A stretch of DNA of 64,000 nucleotides from Pyrenochaeta sp. MPI-SDFR-AT-0127 (taxonomy: Eukaryota; Ascomycota; Dothideomycetes; Pleosporales; Cucurbitariaceae). Under the pieces are notes generated by a model, which did no database searches, was not told the origin of the DNA, and saw only the letters and a program-made list of their open reading frames with translations. Positions 20,204-32,834 of this stretch are shown here, one piece after another. The stretch spans positions 992,001 through 1,056,000 of the forward strand of contig JAGTJM010000002.1 in assembly GCA_020747015.1 (NCBI GenBank), written 5' to 3'. Position 1 is the first letter of the stretch. Each line of letters begins with the position of its first letter. The translations under genes were made by a program, and so were the position numbers.

Positions 20204-23200
20204 CTAAGTGGGATTTGCACCACTTTCATCTCCATTAGTTTCTTGCTGATCTAGCTCGACAGCAGTCTCTTCTGTATGCGCAACGTCTCCCTCTACATTA
20301 GCAGTAGCAGCAGCGGCCGCTGCGGCCGCAGTGGCGGCTTCTCGTTCGGCTTTTTCAGCCTTAGCTCTTTGACGTGCAGCTTCGCGTTCAAAATTTTCTT
20401 TCCGTGCTCGTTCGTCCTTGGTTTTTCGAAGCCGTTCCGCCTCTTCTACCCCACCGCTTTTCTTGAGTTTGCCTTCTTCAACAAAATTACCGAGTTCTCG
20501 CTTGAATTCGTCATCATTCCTAGTTTCAAGGTCGCGTTGCCGTGCTTTCTCTGCACGCTCGATTGCTTCAAGTCTACTTTCATGATTGGGCTGCAGGGCC
20601 TTGACTTCTCCTAAGACGCCATCTCGCGCCTGTCGTGGATCCATTGCTTTGTCATATGAAGCAGCATTAACAACATTGCGTCCACTTGCTGAACGCAAAC
20701 CTTTGCCGGATTCTTTCTCGGTTTCCAAATTTTGCTGCTTGGTGGCTTGTTCAACCAGTTCAAAAGTTTGAGCAGCCTTCTCGAGATCATCTTGCAAATC
20801 AGCCGCAAGCTCTTCTTGCATGGTAAGGAGGTCTCTCTCTTCGCACACAGTCTGCAACTCCTGCTCCCAGATTTTTGTCCAGAGCGGTTTTTCCTTCAAC
20901 AAGAAGTCTTGGAGTTTTTTGAGCTCAGCAGTTGCAATGGAAAGGTCTTTGGCAGTGACTTCAAGTTGGCGAGGCATTGGTCGAACACCTCGCATGACGA
21001 CGTCTTTGCGAAGATCCTCGACAAGATCTTGGAGGTCGTCCACACGGTTTACAATCTTCTCAGAGTCATCTTGCAGCGTTTTCTTGCCCGCATTGATATA
21101 TGCGCGACCCGTGTCTCCATCCAGCGTTGGTAAAGCCGCTTTAATAGCTGTTGACTTGACTGCAGTAGCCTTCGTACGGATAGTAGACATGCTCGCCTGG
21201 ATATCAGAAACAAATGACGAGTACGTCTGTCGAACCACAGCCAGGTCGCGACGCAGCGACTGGACTTCATTGAGTGACGCGGCGGAGTTTATGCTACCCT
21301 CAGATGGGCTGCCGGCTGAAAGAGAGCGAGATGGTAATAGTGCTGAATTTCGTGCCGAAGACAGTGTCGGCGCGGCCGCGATACCAGCAAGTTCCTTCGC
21401 TGTTTGTTGTTGACGTTCGGCAACCCGCTGAATAGTCGACTGCTGGTCTTCCACCACTGTCTTGATGCTTTCCACAAGGCGACTAAGGCCACCAAACTTG
21501 TCGTCTATATGGCTCTTTACCTCGTCAAGTTGCTCAACGTTGAGGACTAGTACTGCGCGATCTTTGATATCGTTGATGTCCTCCAGCTCATAACGGACAC
21601 CTGAGACCGGGTCTTGGATATGGATCTCGGGCAGTTCACCGTTTCGATGAGTATCCCACGCGAATTTCTCAATGAATGCCAGTTGCAGCCGTCCAGGAGT
21701 GAGGTCGAATCCGTCCGCAAACACGTATTTTTTAATCTTACTCTTATATTGTAGAAAGAGCGTAAGCTCCTTGCCTGGCTGAGGTGACTGCTCAGGGACA
21801 AATTGCGGAGGCTGCGGGGAGGGTGACTTTGCTCTGCGTGAACCATGCCGCGCCGGCAAATTGGCAGGCTTCTGCAGCCCTTTTACTGGTGAATCTGATG
21901 CAAGCCCAGACGGCTCAGACGGTTCAGACAACGGCCCGCTGATTGTTGCACTAAGAATGGGTTGGTCACCCTCTGGTATTTTAGGTGCTCCGAGCTTATC
22001 TTCAGGAGTTTTCGCAGTTGGACTATCATCAGGAGCAGGTTCTTTTGGTGGTACAATGCTCGGTATTGAGCTTTGGAAGCTCTCTTCTGAAATGCGTCTA
22101 GAAGTATCATTTGTTTTGTCAAAAGTGGTTTCAACCACAGGTCGGTTTTGGTTGGAGCGCTGCCTGCTATGCATCATAGATCCCCTTGTACGGACCGCGT
22201 TCATCGACTCTCGCACATCTCTGCCTCGATTTGGTATAGGTGAGTTTTGTACTGGTGGCAGTGGTATGCCATTGGTTCCTAGATGCTTCTGTATTTGGTA
22301 CGCGGAGAATCTGCGCGAAGCTCGTCGTTCCAGTTCGCCGCCTCTTTGCAGCGCAGCCAATGCATCTTCCTGTTTTGGCGGCGGTGGAGGTGGTGGAAAG
22401 TCGACTGCGTAGTTGGGTTGGGCGGATTCAGGGGGCCTCAGCATGGAGTCGTCGGCTGGGTACGGAGCTAGTATTGGAATCTGTTGGGCAGTCGTGCTTG
22501 ATAAAGAGGAATCTGTCGAGAGTTGACTCGCAGCGGTGGAGCGGTTGGCTCTTGGGTTGGAAGGAAGCGGTTCATATTTGTTTGGCGACGCTCTTCCGCC
22601 AGCTACTGATGAAGAGCGCGGCGGGAGATCAGGACCATTGCCACCGAAGTCTGCGCTGTCTCCTCGCGAGGGCAATCTGGTACTTGCAGAGCGTGCTTGT
22701 TGTGGTTCTTCCAGCTCGCCGGTGCTTCCAACACTGCCCTGGCGTGGGCTGGTGCCGTTTAGACTAGTACCATCTCGCCCTGTGCGCTGCCGTAGTCGCT
22801 GCTGCTTCTTCTTCAAGCCATGCAGCAGATTTATGATGATGTCTCGTATTCGTGGCAAAAAATTGTCGAGGCTTGATTGTGAGGCTTCCTGGCTAAGCGT
22901 CTCCTCGAGTATTCCACGTAGCAGCTCGGGCACATTTCCGAGGTCTGTTGTATCGACACCGATAGCGTTGAAGGCGCGCGATGCAATGTTGAATTCATAT
23001 CCCAGGCGCACGTATACATCCGACACTTCGCTCTCGGTCGCGGTCCCTCGCGACCATAGGGTCAATGTCTCTTTGAGGGTGTTAGCAGTGGTCCAGGAGG
23101 GACAGACGCGCGGCAGGCGGACAAACCGAGGAGCTGCTTTGTGGCCACTAGCAAGTGGGTTACAGACTTCTCTATCTGGGAAAGCTGCTGCTGGGGCTGC

Positions 23201-23342
23201 ATCGCGTAAAGTGTCAGCGACTTGAAGTGTACGCGGCCAGGGCCGTGTTGGGTGCGGAATGCAGAGGGGGGATGCTCACATTCTTGGGCGCACGTCTCGA
23301 CGACCCCTGCGACGAGCGGATGGATGGCGCCTCTTCGGCCAT
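20204..23342 (-). CDS. BUD6: Actin-interacting polarisome protein Bud6/Aip3
   Basis: Exons 23342-23280, 23196-23127 and 23070-20204 give 999 residues. The protein belongs to the AIP3/Bud6 family: a polarisome component that binds G-actin and stimulates formin nucleation at growing tips. The conserved N-terminal region (QIEKSVTHLLVATKQLLETLTLWSRG...VSDVYVRLGYEFN) is complete only after removing the 83- and 56-nt introns. A proline-rich disordered stretch with a PPPPPPK run near residue 270 follows. The AIP3 core begins about residue 470 (GKELTLFLQYKSKIKKYVF). Long coiled coils rich in Glu, Lys and Leu fill the last third, with an Arg/Glu/Ala-rich tail and an alanine run of about 12 residues encoded near 20295-20335. 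The start ATG at 23342 is preceded by a typical fungal leader. The gene is divergent from PBP1. Confidence 0.93.
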
Positions 23343-24356
23343 ATCAAAGGTCGGTGCGGATGTGCTGCGATGGAGTGAATGTGACGTGTGCAGGAGCGCG
23401 AAATGCACTACTTCTCTCGGCAGTGTTGGGTGTCAGGTTGAGAGCACCGACATCTGATAGCCACGGACACGCTAATGCAATAAAGGGCTAGGTAGCACGT
23501 GGAAAACCATCCACCTAGCACCACGGCCAAAGACATGACCACAACCCGTTCCATCGCTCTAGGAGCTTGTTCGCTGCAGCGCCAGCCTGGCTCAAAGCTT
23601 GAGGCGGCGGATCTCGAGGCAAATGTAGTCTTTCTCACCAGAGAGTTGCTTGCTCGAATGTCTATAAATAGACGGCCGTGTGCTGCAGAGCAGAAATCAA
23701 TGTATCATTCGCCCCGACTCTTGGGCGCTATCCATGTCGCTAGCATGAGTGGGGTACCCATTGTTGTGTAGAGGCATGTTATGGCTCTAGCTGTCAGGTC
23801 GATGGCGCACGCCAGTTTTCTTTTGCTTGACTGCCTGGTGCGCGCGCTCGTGCGCAGGTTCAAAATGCACATGAATCATCTCTGGTGGTGCCATGCTGAA
23901 GTGGTTGGAAAGCCATCAGCACAGCTCAACAGCCTTATCCGCTCAAAAGTGCCACGGCAGGATGTGAGACAGAACAGCAGGAAAAAGAACTTGGGTGCGT
24001 TGTAGAGACGGATGAGCGTTGATATCAACGGGTACTGCCTGAGGCTGGCTTAGCTTCCGCTCCGCGTTTAGGTTGTTTCATGAGGCAGATCACTTGGCGT
24101 TGCACCTCACATTGGAGTCCTCTGGCTACTTTTCGCACAGCCTCCTATACCACCTGTATCCCGCCGTCCGGCTTCCTCTCCGGCAGCACTTTGCTCGTCG
24201 TCTCAGCGCTCGCTGTCGCATTGAGCCTTCCGCGCTGCTCTCACTACTCGACGCAGAGCTCCTCTCCCCTTCCCCGCAAGGTCGCTGCTCCTCTCACAAC
24301 CACAAGTTGCCAGCCCCCGGCCCACAGAGCTCACCTGCGCATTCCTCGTCCCATCC
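23343..24356. promoter_or_regulatory. Divergent promoter region, BUD6 / PBP1
   Basis: About 1 kb separates the start codons. Frames in it are short and unconserved. Pyrimidine-rich sequence at 24110-24350 fits the PBP1 5' UTR and core promoter. Confidence 0.45.
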
Positions 24357-27300
24357 ATGTCCACTGCCGCTGCCACACCGAATACTGCTTCCAATGCGCT
24401 GACCCCGTCTGTCCCAAATCCTGGCCGACAACTAAAGATGAGCACGGCTGCCAAAGGCATCGACGCACAGCGCAAGCCTGGAAGTCCCGTGGACGGTGCT
24501 CAGAGGTAAGCCATCCCTCTTCCACTTGCACACCTACACCTACACCTACACGCACACGCACCCATGTATACACATATATGCTCTCTCTCCCTTTCTCGCT
24601 CATTTGTCTCCTTCTCGTCAAGGCTACTGCTTCCATAGACGTTGTCCCCTTGCCCGCCCACACCGCGCCAGTGCTTTGCCCATAATCTTGTGTGACGTGC
24701 AATCAGTCACATGGAGCCACGGTGCAACGCTGCTGTCCGCAAACACGTCTTTTCTTCCAGCATATACTCATTCATTGTACATCGCATGGCTCTTTCCTCG
24801 AGCAGCTTTCCCTCACTCACTCGCACTTGCTCGCAATGCTGACCGCCCAACTTGACAAAGGAAACCTCCGCCCCAAAAGGCATGGACCCAGGGCACCAAT
24901 CCCATCACACAGCGACCGGTCACCCTTCCCGCCTCCAACGGCATCTTAAATCCTTCTAAAAACCCCCAAAATTCAACGAGTCTGTCCGGCGAATCTGCTT
25001 CCCCAATGAAACACCTAAGCGATCGGATGATGTACCTGCTGGCTAATTTGACTGTGAGTAACGCCGTGGTTCTAGTGCTCTGCTACACAATGGGACTAAT
25101 TAGAGTTACACAGGGTCTGCCCGGCATCATCACTCTGAAGAATGGCGAGAAGTATTCTGGCGTCTTGTCAGGCAACTCTTTGGACCCCAGCGAGCTGCGA
25201 TATGTGTTCAAAATGGTGAAGAAGCTCTTGCCAGCCATTAGCACTCAAGCCAATGGTGTCGACGATGTCTCGGACGAATACGTTGGCCACGGCGACTATC
25301 ATGTCATGTCCTTCGATATGAGTGATGTTGCCGACTTCAATGTAAACAATGTTGTGCTTGATAAGTCGCAAGCCAAGGGCCAAAATGGTATGTTGTCCCT
25401 GCATACCAGCCAAGACAGAGAGCGTCCTGAGACCTCAACATCTCCCTGTCGCACATTCATCATCTCTACAGCAAAACTGACTTTTAAAGGCACTTCAGGG
25501 TTTCGCACGGACACTGACATCTCGGGTAATATGGCCCTGCGTGAGCGTAATCTCCAGAAGTGGGAGCCGTCCGAGATGGATTCAAATCTCTCTCTTGAAT
25601 CTACAGGGCGATCGACAGAGTGGGACCAGTTTACTACAAACGAGCGCCTATTTGGTGTCAGAAGCAACTACGACGAAGCTTTCTACACTACCACCATTAA
25701 CAAGAATGACCCAGAATACGCCGCCAGAGCTGCCCGTGCGGAGAAGATCGCTCGCGAAATCGAAGCTAGCAGTGCACTTAACCCACATGTTCGCGAGGAG
25801 AGAGGAGGGCACAGCGCTGCGGATGATGCAGGAGGTGACGAGGAGGACAAGTACAGCGGCGTACGTCGCGAGTTTTCACCTCTGTCAAGTGTACAGTCGA
25901 ACAGGTACACGCCGCCTGCGCGACGTGCCCCCACTGCTCAATCGACTGTTGCTGGGGCACCAGTTGACCCAGCCATTATTTCTTCATCTCTGGCACGACC
26001 CGATGCCGCGGCCTCAAAATCAACGCAACGTACTTCCAGCCCGGCAAAGGACAAGGCTGTCACTCCCGGGGCCCCTAAGAATGAGGCCCCGAAGGCAGAG
26101 CGTTCAACCTCTGTTACTTCCAATGGGGAGGCTTCCAAAGACTCCCTCTTGAAGAAGGAAACGAAGCCGGCGCCTGTAACCAGTGCCATTGTAGGCCTCC
26201 CACAGAAGCCGAGCAGCACGATAAAGTCCAGTGTGGCTGCTGTTCCGCTTCGAAAATCCAGCCGGCCGCACGATGCAACCACCAATGTCGAGCATGATCT
26301 CCTTGACTCATTCAAGCAATTCTCCGCAGCGGAGAAGCTACGCATGTCAGAACGACAGCGGGCTTTTCAGCGCGAGAACAAGGCTGTCAAGTTGAACGAT
26401 CTCAAGAAATTTGCGTTAAACTTTAAACTGAGTACACCCGTTCCTTCAGACCTTGTTCCCATCTTGGCCAAAGACGAGACTAAGCAGCAAGCAATTGTCG
26501 AGAAGGCCCTTCGGCAAGCACAAGAGACCAAGACAACACCTCCAAAGACGTCAAGCACAGTCGCGGACCCAAAAGCAACAGCGCGACCTGCTCCTAAGCC
26601 TGACTCTACCAATGCCTCCCCCAGCGCGAATTTGGATCGTCAACAAAACCAGAGACCTCGTCCTGGGCAGCCTGCATATGCATCTGCAAGTATGAGGGAA
26701 CGACCGCAGCAGAATGTTAACCAGATTCCTCCTCGCAATCCAGGTTTACTTAGCACTCGTCTACAATTGAACCAGCAGCAACACAAACAGCAAGGTACGT
26801 CACCATATAGTGGTGTCCCCCAACCGATCCCAGCTCCGGATATTCGTGTTCCTCCTACCGGCCCTTCACAACCTTCAAGCGGCATGCAGACACCTACCTC
26901 CACCGCGTCTACAAGATTCAACGTTCGTGCCCACGAGTTCAAGCCCAACCCGGCAGCACATACATTCCAACCCGGTGGAACACCTAGCGCCAACTCAAGT
27001 CCTCGCCCTACCTCGGCCTCCAAACAAGAGATTCGACGAGCAACTACGGTGACCAGTTTCTTTGGTAGTCAGCGTCCTACTGCCAAACCCTTGGACACGA
27101 AGACCACTTTCAATTCCATTTCCCGAATGGAGAAGGAAGCCCAAGCCAATGAGAAGTCACACAGCACCGACATTCCAGCTCCGTATCGCACACCTCCCAC
27201 ATGGGACTTTCCGGCTACAAATACGGAAAAGGGGCACGTACAACTCTTTGAACATACTCCGCCATCCGTACCACTATCAGCACCGCAACATCCTATGGGC

Positions 27301-28186
27301 AATGGCCCCATTCCACATCAACATCAACTGCCTCCTCATCTTCAAGGCCCACAGGGCATGTCACAAGGACCAACACCGCAGCACACTCCTCGTGGCCCAC
27401 CAGTCCAGCCTCATCTTGCCCAGAACCAGCATCACTTCGAAGCGCCGCATATGCAATATTCTCAATCTACTTCGTCCGTACAGCCTTCCCCGCGGCCCAT
27501 GGCGCCTTTCATGTACGGCGGACAGCCACAGCAGATGCCTGGGTATCCTCAGCAGGTACAGGTGCCGCAATATGGAATGAGTCCGAATGTTCAGCATGTC
27601 AACCTGCGAAACGCACCGGGTGGCCATTTCATTAGCCCCCCACCAGCGATGGGCGGCCAAATGATGACCAACCAACCTTCTAATGGACCGTATATGGGAA
27701 TGCCAGGCAACCCCCAAATGCAGATGTACTCTCCTGCTCCCGGTCCCGCTTATCCGCAGTATCCTGGCCATATGCCTGGCCCCGGCGCTAATGGTTTTCC
27801 AAGCCCAAGGCCGGGGGCGCCGATGATGAGTCAGCAAGGCTCGCAACAAGGACATCTCCAACAACCGCCAATGATGTACATACAACCCGGTGCTCCTGCA
27901 CCACAAATGTACCAGATGCAACCAGGGTCCAGTAAGTCGACAATCACTTCTTCCACGGTCTTTGCTAACATAATCTGTAGTGACGCCAATGCGAGGACCG
28001 TATCCACAGCTACACCAAGGCCAATATGGCTCGCCTCAACAGCACCATCACTTCCCACATCAACACCGCGGAACACCGAGCGGAAGCTACTCTCAACCCA
28101 TGATGCAACAGCACTCGATGGGGCCCGGAGGTCCACCAACTGGTCCTGCCAACCATGGCCCGGATGGCAACGATGAGCTCAAATGA
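24357..28186 (+). CDS. PBP1: Ataxin-2 homologue Pbp1 (Lsm/LsmAD domain RNA-granule protein)
   Basis: Exons 24357-24505, 24861-25053, 25114-25387, 25472-27931 and 27981-28186 give about 1093 residues. The protein binds poly(A)-binding protein and is a stress-granule and TORC1-linked translation factor. After a QKAWTQGTNPITQR segment comes the Lsm-like domain (DRMMYLLANLT/GLPGIITLKNGEKYSGVLSG) and then the LsmAD region (TDTDIS...LQKWEP, ERLFGVRSNYDE). The remainder is disordered, Pro/Gln-rich and Met-rich. A PAM2-type motif (FNVRAHEFKP, 26917-26946) would bind the MLLE domain of Pab1. Intron one is 355 nt and holds a CACACCTA-type repeat. Introns two (60 nt) and three (84 nt) are stop-free and a multiple of three. 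Intron three could instead end at 25489, deleting six residues. The tail exon is joined by a GTAAGT donor at 27932. Confidence 0.9.
24529..24580. repeat. CACCTA/CACACG microsatellite in PBP1 intron 1
   Basis: Four CACCTA-type hexamers grade into CACG and TATACA repeats inside the 355-nt first intron. This is a likely length-variable simple repeat. Confidence 0.6.
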
Positions 28187-28803
28187 GCGCAGTCGAGTCA
28201 AAGTGAGCTTCATGATGGCAACAAAATGAACATGGACTTACTGTCACCGGTTCCATGACCTGTTCCCAGTACCTGTTTTACCGGCAATGACTCTGCATTT
28301 AGCGTAGGCGATCTGCGATATATCGCTTTCTGACAAGTGATCTCAAGCATGAGCGACCGGCGTTGGTTGGGCATGGACGGCGTTCAAAAGGATTATTGAT
28401 TGGATTGGACATTCGAAGGCTAGGACAGCGGTAGAAGCAAGGACCGAACTTAGCACGACTATCCAAGGACACGCCATGTCAATCGCAACCGCAACTTGCC
28501 TGTGTACTAGTCAGAGAGTCGCCTCGGCGTTATATAGAGGGAAGAACCATGTTGAGGTGCATGTTTGGGTCGGCATCTGAAGGCTGTCACATTGAATCGC
28601 TAGCAGTGCAGTCATTATAATTTTGAGGACTTCTCAACTGCTGTCAAATACACCTATCCCTGATTATACACTGCATCGCTCTAGTATTCATCCTCCTACT
28701 ATGATGATCATTTGGTTTGACACGTTTCTGAGGAAGGCAATATCAGCAGACCAGGTTTCAGCCCACGTGCTAGCGCACGGTGGAACTTCCGCAGGCCCCA
28801 CCA
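28187..28803. other. Intergenic, PBP1 3' flank and transporter promoter
   Basis: A TATATAG-type box is present at about 28531. No conserved reading frame is recognised. An unrecognised 5' exon of the transporter could lie at 28620-28780. Confidence 0.4.
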
Positions 28804-30758
28804 ATGCATCATCACGGATCTGGGCATTTAATCAAGCACTGCCTGGCTCTTTGCGAATCCCAATGCGTGTCGCGCCTATTTTCGCTTCCACTAGCCACGA
28901 AGGCTTTGAATTCCTCTAAGCTGGCTCCTCACGAGGACGTAGAGCTGCAGAGCATGACCGACGCTGCCGCCGAACCACTGATCTCTAATGATTGCAACTT
29001 CCGGCATGATGCACACGACTCTGATCACGGAGAGGTAGAAGAGGAGGTTGATGAGAGTGTGTTGGGTTCGCCGGGCCTGTTTATCTACGGTCTGACGGTT
29101 TGCGCCGGCGTTAGTGGCTTGTTGTTTGGCTACGAGTATGTATCGATATCTTCAATCCAGACGTTCCTCTTTCGGCTGGCTATCGCAATCCACGAAATGT
29201 CTTTGCCGAAGGCTAACGGTACATTCCAGTACGGGAGTCATATCCTCAACACTCATTTCTGTCGGCTCGGACCTCTCCTCCCGCCCGCTCACCACGCTGG
29301 ATAAGAGTCTGATTACGTCATGTACCTCTTTTTTTGCGTTACTTGCGTCGCCGCTCACGGGTTTCCTGGCGGATCAGTATGGGCGAAAGACAATTATATT
29401 AGGGGCTGACGTGCTGTTCGTTGTCGGTGCGCTTTGGCAGGCATGGACAAGTAGCGTTTCAGGTATGATAGCTGGTCGTTCTATGGTTGGTGCTGCTGTT
29501 GGAAGCGCAAGCTTCGTAGTGCCGTTGTATATCGGGGAGTTGAGCCCAGGGAAATTCCGAGGCAGGTTGGTGGTAGTGAGTAGCCTCTTTATCACTGGTG
29601 GGCAAGTTGTAGCGTACATCATCGGCTGGCTCTACTCAACACGAGTGCATGGGTGGAGATGGATGGTTGGCCTTGGTGCCATGCCTGCCGCCATCCAATT
29701 CTTTATGCTTTTTTTCCTTCCCGAAACACCACGTTATCTCGTTAAAGCCAACCGCAAGTCCCAAGCACGACAAGTCCTAGCGAAGGTCTATGGATCTGGA
29801 GAGGGAATGACGGATATGGTCAACGCAGTACTGAGGCGTATTGAAAGAGAGGTCCTAAAAGAGAAGGATGCAGCACGGCTGCGAGGAACTCCTGATCTTG
29901 CTAAGACTGGCTGGAAAGTGAAGTTTGGGGGAGTTCAGGATGATTTAGCGCAGCTGGTGATTGTAGGTGGGAATCGCAGGGCCTTGATCATTGCGTGTAT
30001 GTTGCAAGGATTTCAGCAGCTTTGTGGGTTTGTAAGTCTACTCCTATCCATGTTCAAACATTTAGTGTTCCTGCATATGATTTAGCATTCGAATGTGACG
30101 CAACTGACTAGCTTAGAACTCATTGATGTATTTCTCGGCGACAATATTCTCTCTCGTCGGATTTCGCTCGCCAACATTGACATCACTTTCAATCGCAGTT
30201 ACAAACTTCTTGTTCACGCTTGTGGCTTATGCTTACATTGATCGTATTGGACGCAGGCGCATCCTCTTGTTGTCCATTCCAGTCATGGTTGTCGGTCTAA
30301 CAGCATGCGCCATCGCCTTCCACTTTGTGGAACTGCCCCAAGACAGAGCCGCTGTAGCCCCTACTGGTCCAAAAACATGGCCGCTTATCATTCTTATAGC
30401 AATGGTTACATACGTCGCCGGCTATGCCATAGGCATGGGTAACGTTCCCTGGCAACAATCTGAGCTCTTTCCCCTCTCTGTCCGCTCTTTGGGTTCCGCT
30501 GTAGCGACCGCAACGAACTGGGGTTCCAACACGCTCATTGGAATCACCTTTCTGCCCATGATGGAGATTTTCACGCCTGTTGGCACGTTCGCACTGTATA
30601 CGACAGTATGTACGGTGGCGTGGGTGACAATTTGGAGAGTATATCCTGAAACTGCGGGGCTGAATTTGGAGGACGTGGGCGGTTTGTTGAGGGAGGGTTA
30701 TGGGGTGAAAGAAAGTGTAATGGCTTTCAAGGCGCGGCAGAGAGAGATACAGATTTAA
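28804..30758 (+). CDS. MFS sugar transporter, myo-inositol transporter type
   Basis: Exons 28804-29135, 29230-30031 and 30117-30758 give 591 residues, or 541 if translation starts at ATG 28954 (MTDAAAEPL). Twelve hydrophobic spans are expected. Sugar-porter signatures include LFGYDTGVISSTL across the first intron, DQYGRKTIILGAD, the loop-4 segment VPLYIGELSPGKFRGRLV, PETPRYLV after span six, QGFQQLCGFNSLMYFS, and DRIGRRRILL in the second half. The pattern best fits proton-coupled myo-inositol transporters (Itr1/Itr2) rather than hexose carriers, but the substrate is an inference. The introns are 94 and 85 nt, both with exact frame closure. The N-terminal hydrophilic extension is poorly defined because an earlier start is GTG and not used. 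Confidence 0.85.
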
Positions 30759-31419
30759 CAATGCTGAATAAACGTCGCTATCCATCCGCTCTTCAATGTC
30801 ATGGCATTGATATTATGTAGGTGCCACGAAGTCCACTACCAGTCGGAGTGTAGCGTTGGCAGTACCGGCATCACATCCAATTGACACTTTGAAACCAGTC
30901 GAGATGAGCATTCTACCACACATCTTTGAAGGTAGCACGATCAATGCAAATGAACGTCAGAAGTTATGGTAATTAGCCTCAGAAACCAAGGGATGAATTG
31001 ATAGGCGACGAATCGAATCGAAGAAAGGAATTGACGTCAAAGTCCGAGGCACTGTGGTTCTCTTTAGGACAAGTGAACCTTGAGAAAAGTTATTCTTAAT
31101 GCATTGACTCAGCTCCTTGGAAAAGGCGGGTTCTAAAGTACTTGCGTGTAGATCATTGATATCATCAGCATAATTTAAGCTAGTGTGCTGGATGTGGAAC
31201 CTACTTGTGTAAGTGAGGGTGCGAGCATAGAATATGGCTATGTGCCTTGTAGCCTTATTGTTAAGAAGTGTACATGTCGTTTAGATAACCATTCGAGCCT
31301 ATTTAGCACACGAGAGAGAGAGCTGTATGCTTATCGAGCATGTTGGCGGGGTTGAGCAGCAATAGGAGATGATTGTATCAATACTATTATACGAGCTTCG
31401 CTATCTCTTGCGTCGAGTT
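30759..31419. other. Convergent intergenic region
   Basis: These are the 3' flanks of the transporter (+) and the small kinase (-). A short GA run occurs at about 31310-31322. No gene is visible. Confidence 0.5.
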
Positions 31420-32274
31420 TCAGTCCTTACTGTCGCCTTCACATTGATCGGCCGAAGCCCAGTTCGCATCCTCTTGACTCTTGATCAGCTCATGAACATT
31501 TAATCTCATGTCGACGATTTCCTTTCCGTTTACGAGGTCGTTTTCATCTGCCCTCTTGCCTGCATCGATCTCGTCCTTTGCGATTCCTGCCTTCACGTGT
31601 CGATACACCAACCTTTGCCGCGCAACCTTGAAGTCAACGTCGACGAACCACAACTCATCCATTAACTCTGCCGCTTGCTTCCATGGGTTCTTGTTCAAAG
31701 AGCAGTAGTTACCTTCGAAGATGACGATGCGGACGGACGCTGCTATTGCAATGTCATTCTCGACTGGATCTTTGATGGCGTGATCGAAGCTTGGAGCATA
31801 AAGTGTTTGTGTCTCTGGACAAATTGGTTCGCGTAGTCTCTCTACAAGACGCAAGAACGAGTTGCCATCAAATGTGAATGCGGCGCCTCTACGGGCGTGT
31901 GCACTGTCCGGGTCAGGCATCGCATCGAGTTGTGCACGTGAAAGGTGGTAACCGTCCATTGGGATGAATGCGGAGAGGGGATTACTGTTTGCTGTTCCTG
32001 GTGACTGCTGTGCATGTTTCTTGTTGAGTTTCTTCGACACGACGGCAGCAAGCGTTGTCTTGCCTGATCTTTGTCAGCAGTCTGTGGGTAGCAGCATGTT
32101 GTTTATTCATACCAGATCCCGGAATGCCGGATACTGCAACAAGCAGTCGCCTTGATGCAGGGAGGTCTTGAAACTTGTCTGTAGTCTAATTAGCTCCGGT
32201 AAGTGCGCAATCCAGGCGGTCGACTTCGATGTACCCCAAACCTTATTCACTAATCGACGAACTTGTTCATCCAT
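31420..32274 (-). CDS. P-loop kinase of the uridine kinase/phosphoribulokinase superfamily
   Basis: Exons 32274-32235, 32178-32113 and 32063-31420 give 249 residues. The Walker A motif GIPGSGKTT is split by the second intron (49 nt). The substrate-lid region has FIPMDGYHLSRAQLDAMPDP, where the Asp-Gly-Tyr-His follows the position used by uridine and pantothenate kinases. Walker B-like VRIVIFEGNY comes next, then the arginine-rich lid VARQRLVYRHVKAG. This resembles the fungal Yfh7-like and bacterial FrcK-like nucleoside/sugar kinases. The phosphorylated substrate cannot be read from sequence. The first intron (56 nt) uses donor GTACAT after TGGG; that choice gives the family-like KVWDKFQDLPASRRLLVAVSG. 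In-frame ATGs lie up to 39 bases upstream. The gene is divergent from glucosidase I. Confidence 0.82.
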
Positions 32275-32834
32275 GCTGTGCGATGTCCTGTAACTACTCT
32301 CACACCCCATCAATGCCTCAGACTATGCCTTTATATATGTATGATCCCAGAGGCAATAAGGACCAGCAATATCCAGGACGGGCAGGCATGCTTTTGCCCT
32401 TGCAGGCAGTGGGGGCTCGGCATGGTGTTGGATCCGAACCACCGCTGACGTCGTTTCGCGGGGAAGCTACTGCAAGTGAGTTGGCGTTGGACATAGTGTG
32501 TAACTTGAATTGTGGTCCTTATAGCAAGGCAATGATTACCAGAGAGCTCTCCTAGCCACACAGGTTCCAGCGAAGAGTGCTTTTGTTAGAGTGAGTATTC
32601 AACTCATTTTGGTTGAGCTTGGACCAATCATTGCTGCTTGCGAAACCAGGGGGAACACTCGACGTTCCATGACGGCTGGGCTTGATGAACACATGTCAAT
32701 CCACCTGGCGCAATATATGACCGTTAGCTAACGTAGCGGCCAGCGAGACGGCTTGACAATTTGTCAGACCGTAGTAGTTCCTTTCTTCTACAAGCCAATT
32801 GGCGCACGCGTAGCACGACGCATCATATTTCGAC
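32275..32834. promoter_or_regulatory. Divergent promoter region, kinase / glucosidase I
   Basis: About 560 bases lie between the start codons of the two genes. A TATATAT-like stretch occurs at about 32332-32338. Nothing else is recognisable. Confidence 0.4.
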
